From an uncultured Fastidiosipila sp. (lineage in GTDB: Bacteria > Bacillota > Clostridia > Saccharofermentanales > Fastidiosipilaceae), in the NCBI GenBank assembly GCA_938014865.1, contig CALLQJ010000309.1, positions 1-8,434 of the forward strand: a stretch of 8,434 bases of DNA, written 5' to 3'. The notes under the pieces were generated by a model, which did not search any database, was not told the origin of the DNA, and saw only the letters and a program-made list of their open reading frames with translations. Position 1 is the first letter of the stretch. Every line of letters begins with the position of its first letter. The translations under genes were made by a program, and so were the position numbers. Below are positions 4,562 to 8,434 of this stretch, piece by piece.

Positions 4562-5881
4562 ATGTCAGAAGAAAAATTAAAAGCTTATCAAGACGATTTA
4601 ATCCGCAGCCTGACGCGGCTGATGCGCGTACAAAGCGAAAAGGGCAAAGCGGAAAAAGGCAAACCTTTCGGGCCCGGACCGGCCGAAGCCTTAAAGGTAT
4701 TTCTCGAAGAAGCCGAGGCCTTAGGCCTTCGCACGGGGCAAAGCGACGGCTATGCGGGCTGGGCCGAGATCGGGCCGGAAGATGCCCCGCTGGTCGGCGC
4801 CGTCTGCCACCTGGACGTGGTCCCTGCCGCCGGCTGGCCGGAAGCCTATGAACCGAAAGCAGAAAACGGCCGGATCACGGGACGCGGCGCCCTGGACGAC
4901 AAGGGCCCGGCCGCGGCCGTTTTGTATGCGCTCAAGAGCATTGCCGATTCCGGCGAAACACTGAATGCGCGCCTCCGCCTCATTGTCGGCTTAGACGAAG
5001 AATCGGGCTCCGCCTGCATGGCGCATTACTGTGAACATGAAGAACTGCCCGAAGCCTGCTTCACGGCCGATGCCGACTTCCCGGTTATTCAGGGCGAAAA
5101 AGGGCGCTGGGCTTTTGACCTTGTCTGGGAAGGCGAAAACACCTCGGAAGGCGACTGGATTTTATACGAAGCGGACTGCGGCACCCGCGCCAACGTCATT
5201 CCGGGCGAAGCGACACTCCGCTTTAAACGCGAAGACGAAAGCTTTACGGATCTCGAGACCAAGGGCCGCATGGGCCATGCCTCCATGCCGCAGAAGGCCG
5301 AAAATGCCATTCAGTATGCCCTCGAAGATGCCTACCGGAAACGTCCCGGGGATCTTTTCCTGCAGGATTTCATGAAGGTCCTGTCCATCGGCTATGACGG
5401 GGCGGGCCTGGGCATCCAATGCGCGGATAAGGAATCCGGCGATTTAACCCTCAATGTCGGCACCTTTAAATACAAAGACGGAAAGGCCGATTTCAGCATT
5501 GATATTCGCTATCCGGTCACCCGTAGCATCGAAGCGCTCCGCAGCAAGGCTGAGGCCGCGCTCTCCGGCACAGGCTTCCGGATTGAAAATGAAACGGTGA
5601 GTCCCCCGCTTTACCGGGAAGCGGACGACCCGCTCGTCTCCTTGCTGATGGAAGCGTACCGTGAAGTCACCGGGCGGGATGAAGAGCCGGTCTCCATCGG
5701 GGGCGGCACCTATGCCCGGAGCCTGCCGAACACCTTAGCCTTCGGGCCGATTTTCCCGGAAGATGAGAACCTCTGCCATCAGAAAGGCGAATACATTACC
5801 CTCAAAACATTGATGACCGCCGGCGAAATCTACCGGGCCGCTCTGCTCAAGCTTGCCCGGCATTACGGCAGGAAATCCTGA
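4562..5881 (+). CDS. M20 family dipeptidase (PepV-like)
   Basis: Cytosolic zinc or manganese peptidase of the M20 PepV/Sapep group, which splits dipeptides and similar short peptides for amino-acid use. The 439 residues are slightly shorter than PepV. Metal ligands and catalytic residues are visible: His83 with Asp85 (CHLDVVP), bridging Asp112 (GRGALDDKGP), general base Glu146 and ligand Glu147 (GLDEESGS), Asp170 (TADADFPV) and His406 (LCHQKGEY). GRMGHASMPQKAENAI marks the lid domain His that contacts substrate in relatives. ATG 4562 is chosen because AGAAGGA stands 5 bases before it; the in-frame ATG at 4529 has no ribosome binding site. The 3' end overlaps the convergent phosphatase gene by 19 bases. 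Exact substrates cannot be told from sequence. Confidence 0.93.
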   Translation: MSEEKLKAYQDDLIRSLTRLMRVQSEKGKAEKGKPFGPGPAEALKVFLEEAEALGLRTGQSDGYAGWAEIGPEDAPLVGAVCHLDVVPAAGWPEAYEPKAENGRITGRGALDDKGPAAAVLYALKSIADSGETLNARLRLIVGLDEESGSACMAHYCEHEELPEACFTADADFPVIQGEKGRWAFDLVWEGENTSEGDWILYEADCGTRANVIPGEATLRFKREDESFTDLETKGRMGHASMPQKAENAIQYALEDAYRKRPGDLFLQDFMKVLSIGYDGAGLGIQCADKESGDLTLNVGTFKYKDGKADFSIDIRYPVTRSIEALRSKAEAALSGTGFRIENETVSPPLYREADDPLVSLLMEAYREVTGRDEEPVSIGGGTYARSLPNTLAFGPIFPEDENLCHQKGEYITLKTLMTAGEIYRAALLKLARHYGRKS

Positions 5882-6660
5882 CGGATCTGATCAATATCGA
5901 TGAGCGTCCGGAACTCCCGGTAAGCTTTCGGGCTGCAGGCCAGAATATCGGACGGACGGTCCAAAGGCAGAGCCTCGCCGTCTAAGGTCGTTACGAGCGC
6001 TCCCGCTTCCCGGGCAATCAGCATGCCGGCGGCATAATCCCAGGGCTGCAGGCGCCATTCGCAAAAGCCGCCCTGCCGGCCGGACGCAATAAAACATAAA
6101 TCCAAAGCCGCAGCACCGATCCGGCGCAGATCGGTCACCTGCGGCTGTATTTTTGCCATCAATTCCAAGGTAGCGGGCAAGAGTTCGGCATAATAAGGCG
6201 ACATGCCGACGCAGAAAAGATTCAAGGCCAGTCCGTTATCGGGACAGCGGAGTCTTTTGTTTCCTAAATAGGCCCCCTTCCCTTCTTCGGCCCAATATAA
6301 TTCTTTGCTCACGGGATTATAGACGACGCCGCTTCGCACCCGTCCTTCGGAAACGGCAGCCACGCTGATCGCAAAAAAGGGCAGCCCGTGTATAAAATTG
6401 GACGTGCCGTCGATCGGATCGACGATAAAACACGGCTCGTCTTTGACTTTTTCGTGTGCTTCTTGTTCTTCGGCAATGAAACGATAGGACGGATACGCTT
6501 CCTTCAGCGCTTTCTCCAGATAATCCTGAACTTTTTTATCATAAAGGGTCACAAAATTGCTGTGGCCTTCTTTTGTGATGACCTCGCCGGGCTCTAAATG
6601 AACGTCTTCAATCAGGCGGCCCGCTTCTGTGACAATCGCTTTAAGTTTTTCAATCTCCAT
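5863..6660 (-). CDS. Inositol monophosphatase family protein
   Basis: Mg-dependent, Li-sensitive-type sugar or inositol monophosphatase (SuhB/CysQ superfamily), cytosolic, 265 residues, normal length. Ligand motifs are in order: Glu64 in FIAEEQ, Asp81 and Asp84 in IVDPIDGTSNF (79-89), and Asp208 in WDYAAG (207-212). KEGHSNFVTLYDKKV (30-44) matches the usual Lys and D-x-V-T region, with Asn35 replacing the common Asp. AGGAGG lies 6 bases before ATG 6660, and an extended -10 stands further upstream. It is convergent with the dipeptidase, sharing 19 bases, with no terminator between them. Substrate may be inositol phosphate, fructose 1,6-bisphosphate, or 3'-phosphoadenosine phosphate; the sequence alone does not decide. 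Confidence 0.94.
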   Translation of the reverse strand: MEIEKLKAIVTEAGRLIEDVHLEPGEVITKEGHSNFVTLYDKKVQDYLEKALKEAYPSYRFIAEEQEAHEKVKDEPCFIVDPIDGTSNFIHGLPFFAISVAAVSEGRVRSGVVYNPVSKELYWAEEGKGAYLGNKRLRCPDNGLALNLFCVGMSPYYAELLPATLELMAKIQPQVTDLRRIGAAALDLCFIASGRQGGFCEWRLQPWDYAAGMLIAREAGALVTTLDGEALPLDRPSDILACSPKAYREFRTLIDIDQIRQDFLP

Positions 6661-6684
6661 CTTCTGCCTCCTAAAACCGTTCTT

Positions 6685-6693
6685 ATTATATCA
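6685..6693 (-). promoter_or_regulatory. Extended -10 promoter of the phosphatase gene
   Basis: On the minus strand TGATATAAT is a perfect extended -10 (TGnTATAAT), 24 bases before ATG 6660. No convincing -35 is seen at 16-18 bases, which is usual for extended -10 promoters. Confidence 0.55.
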
Positions 6694-6804
6694 ACTCGGC
6701 CGGCAAAGGCTGACGATTTTCTCAAAATTCTGCCCATTCCCTGTACAAAGCGCAGAAAATTACGAAAGCGAAAAGAATTCCCCCACAAAGCGGGCTTTTC
6801 TCTA

Positions 6805-6810
6805 TATAAT
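6805..6810 (+). promoter_or_regulatory. -10 box of the apt promoter
   Basis: A perfect TATAAT stands 41 bases before the apt ATG. The -35 at 17 bases (CCCACA, 6782-6787) matches only the last three positions, so the promoter may need an activator or use another element. Confidence 0.5.
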
Positions 6811-6851
6811 GGTAGGCGTGTTTTTTTAATTCAGCGAAACAGGAGGCCTTT

Positions 6852-7364
6852 ATGGACTTTAAAGAACAATTACGTCACGTCGCCGATTTTCCCGAGGAAG
6901 GCATCGATTTTATCGACATCACCACGGTGCTTGAAGATAATGAGGCATTTCATGCCATGATCGAAGCCATGATCGACAAGGTAAAAGATCTGGATATTGA
7001 TCTGGTGGTCGGGGCGGAATCCAGAGGATTCATCATCGGTGCGCCGCTTGCCTATGCGCTGGGAACAGGTTTCGTGCCGGTGCGCAAAAAAGGCAAGCTG
7101 CCGTATAAAACCATTGAGGCGGATTACACCTTGGAGTACGGGACCAACACCTTGGAAATGCATGTGGATGCCGTGAAAAAAGGCCAGAAAGTTTTGATTG
7201 TCGACGATCTGCTGGCGACGGGCGGAACGGCTCTGGCGAGCTGCCGGCTGGTCGAGCAATTAGGCGGCACGGTCGAAGGGCTCCTCTTCTTTGTCGAACT
7301 TACGGAACTTGAGGGACGTGAAAAGATCCGCGATTACCGGGTAGACATTATCACAAAAGTCTGA
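6852..7364 (+). CDS. apt: Adenine phosphoribosyltransferase
   Basis: Converts adenine and PRPP to AMP and pyrophosphate in purine salvage, cytosolic. The 170 residues match the compact bacterial enzyme. The N-terminus carries DFPEEGIDFIDITTVLED (12-29), usual for APT; GAESRGFIIGAPLAYALG (54-71) and VRKKGKLPYKT (77-87) form the base-binding and flexible loop regions; the PRPP-binding motif is VLIVDDLLATGGTA (114-127). AGGAGG stands 5 bases before ATG 6852. It is transcribed alone: the phosphatase gene is divergent on the left and the UPF0210 gene is convergent on the right, with a strong terminator between. No relA or other usual neighbour is present in the window. Confidence 0.97.
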   Translation: MDFKEQLRHVADFPEEGIDFIDITTVLEDNEAFHAMIEAMIDKVKDLDIDLVVGAESRGFIIGAPLAYALGTGFVPVRKKGKLPYKTIEADYTLEYGTNTLEMHVDAVKKGQKVLIVDDLLATGGTALASCRLVEQLGGTVEGLLFFVELTELEGREKIRDYRVDIITKV

Positions 7365-7443
7365 TCGAAAAGTCTTAGCTTCCGTCAGGCGCTTTTCGGG
7401 CGCCGCGAAAAAACGGTTTGATCTTCTAAAGTTTGATCGTATA

Positions 7444-7496
7444 AAAAAAGCTTGTCTCTTCGGCATTTTTTCAATGCTTTAAAGACAAGCTTTTTT
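7444..7496. terminator. Strong bidirectional terminator after apt
   Basis: AAAAAAGCTTGTCT (7444-7457) pairs with AGACAAGCTTTTTT (7483-7496), a perfect 14-base stem. A second small stem, GCATT (7463-7467) with AATGC (7473-7477), lies in the loop, so the structure is branched or extended. A- and T-runs make it work on both strands, for apt (plus) and the UPF0210 gene (minus). Confidence 0.9.
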
Positions 7497-7552
7497 CTTT
7501 CTGCTCTTCTCTTCTTTTCCGCGGCCTTTAAGCGGCCGCAAACACCGGGCGC

Positions 7553-8434
7553 TCAGCTCTTGAAGCTGTGGATCGGCGCCGGAATATGCCCGCCGCGGTT
7601 CACGAAGACATCAGGCGCCGCGGTATTGACCCGCATAATCGGCGCTTCGCCCCAGAGACCGCCGTAGCGGACCTTGTCGCCGACCGTTTTGCCGGGGACC
7701 GGAATCACCCGGACCGCCGTCGTTTTGTTATTGAAAATGCCGATCGCCGCTTCATCGGCAATCATCCCCGAAAGAACGGCCGCCGGCGTATCGCCCGGGA
7801 CCGCAACCATATCGATGCCGACCGAGCAGACCGAGGTCATGGCTTCAAGTTTTTCCAGACTCAGACAGCCCTTTTCCACCGCCGCAATCATGCCCTCATC
7901 TTCACTGACCGGAATGAAGGCGCCGGACAAGCCGCCGACCCGGGAACTGGCCATAGTCCCGCCCTTTTTTACGGCGTCATTCATCATCGCCAGAGCGGCC
8001 GTCGTTCCCCAGGCTCCCGTCGTTTCCAGACCCATCGCCTCAAGAATACGGGCGATGGAATCGCCTACCGCCGGCGTCGGCGCCAGGGACAAATCGATGA
8101 TGCCGAAAGGAACGCCCAGTCTCTCGGAAGCTTCCCGGGCCACCAGCTGACCGGCCCGGGTAATTTTAAATGCGGTGCGTTTAATGACATCGGCAATTTC
8201 GCCGATATCGGCCCCCTCGCACTGCGGGGTCTGCAGGGCCGCCAGGACCACGCCGGGGCCGGAGACGCCGACATTAATCACCTTTTCGGGTTCGCCCGGC
8301 CCGTGAAAAGCCCCGGCCATGAAGGGATTGTCTTCGGGTGCATTGGCGAAGACCACGAGCTTGGCGCAGCCGTAAGCGTCCTCATCTTTCGTCGCTTCGG
8401 CAATCTTTAAAATAATATGGCCGAGCTCCCGGAC
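7553..8434 (-). CDS. UPF0210 / DUF711 (PFL-like) family protein, partial
   Basis: C-terminal 293 residues of a protein that is usually about 450 long; the start lies beyond the right edge and the frame is open to base 8434. It belongs to UPF0210 (DUF711, COG2848), whose fold resembles pyruvate formate-lyase; the biochemical role is not established. Seen conserved segments are INVGVSGPGVV, FGIIDLSLAPTPAVGDSIA, ETTGAWGTTAALAMMNDAVKKGG, SSRVGGLSGAFIPVSEDEGM, CSVGIDMVAVPGDTP and the terminal RGGHIPAPIHSFKS. In other Bacillota this gene often follows a small ACT-domain gene (UPF0237), which would lie just outside to the right; this is knowledge of the family, not seen here. GTG at 8356 is internal, not a start. 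Confidence 0.95.
   Translation of the reverse strand, partial: VRELGHIILKIAEATKDEDAYGCAKLVVFANAPEDNPFMAGAFHGPGEPEKVINVGVSGPGVVLAALQTPQCEGADIGEIADVIKRTAFKITRAGQLVAREASERLGVPFGIIDLSLAPTPAVGDSIARILEAMGLETTGAWGTTAALAMMNDAVKKGGTMASSRVGGLSGAFIPVSEDEGMIAAVEKGCLSLEKLEAMTSVCSVGIDMVAVPGDTPAAVLSGMIADEAAIGIFNNKTTAVRVIPVPGKTVGDKVRYGGLWGEAPIMRVNTAAPDVFVNRGGHIPAPIHSFKS

Noticed and set aside
7388..7404. Hairpin GGCGC-N7-GCGCC just after apt as a terminator
   Set aside because: Only five pairs and followed by an A run, not a T run; the real terminator is at 7444-7496.
7521..7539. Inverted repeat GCGGCC-N7-GGCCGC downstream of the UPF0210 stop
   Set aside because: It has no T run on either strand and a strong terminator stands beside it; six G+C pairs may arise by chance here.
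7568..8410. Long open frame of 280 codons on the plus strand opposite the UPF0210 gene
   Set aside because: It is antisense to a clearly conserved protein, is rich in Arg and His as expected of a shadow frame in G+C-rich codons, and has no family motif or good ribosome binding site.
1..8434. CRISPR arrays, insertion sequences, prophage genes, tRNA or rRNA
   Set aside because: No regularly spaced repeats, transposase or integrase frames, target duplications or RNA gene signatures were found on reading through; every stretch over about 250 bases is covered by a recognised gene.

Overview
The window looks like chromosomal DNA from an anaerobic, low-to-moderate G+C Gram-positive bacterium (Bacillota/Firmicutes). 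The reasons are strong GGAGG-type ribosome binding sites, A/T-rich promoters with TATAAT -10 boxes, a rubrerythrin with a candidate PerR box, an Fe-S aldo/keto reductase, a PepV-like M20 dipeptidase and a UPF0210 (DUF711) protein. I cannot name the genus. There is no sign of phage, plasmid, insertion sequence, CRISPR array, tRNA or rRNA.

Layout: (1) bases 1-528, minus strand, the N-terminal 176 residues of an NADPH-type aldo/keto reductase that runs off the left edge; (2) 724-1317, minus, rubrerythrin; (3) 1559-2692, plus, a second aldo/keto reductase with two C-terminal cysteine clusters for Fe-S centres; (4) 2793-3695 and 3704-4414, minus, a two-gene operon of a CBM9-like protein followed by a TM1586-type nitroreductase; (5) 4562-5881, plus, an M20 dipeptidase; (6) 5863-6660, minus, an inositol-monophosphatase-family phosphatase whose 3' end overlaps the dipeptidase gene; (7) 6852-7364, plus, adenine phosphoribosyltransferase; (8) 7553-8434, minus, the C-terminal 293 residues of a UPF0210 protein that runs off the right edge. 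No stretch without a gene exceeds 300 bases; the longest is 1318-1558 (241 bases).

The left half is rich in redox functions: two aldo/keto reductases, rubrerythrin and a nitroreductase. This fits disposal of peroxide and reactive carbonyl or nitro compounds in an anaerobe, but the genes have separate promoters and are not one operon. The right half is ordinary housekeeping: peptide breakdown, sugar-phosphate or inositol-phosphate hydrolysis and adenine salvage.

I do not see a previously undescribed multi-gene system. The parts most worth a second look are regulatory: a PerR-like box and two further dyads in front of rubrerythrin, a perfect dyad over the -35 box of the first reductase together with an ATG-TGA start-stop nested in its start site, a 23-base inverted repeat that puts mirrored TATAAT boxes between two divergent genes, and two bidirectional terminators with similar arms.
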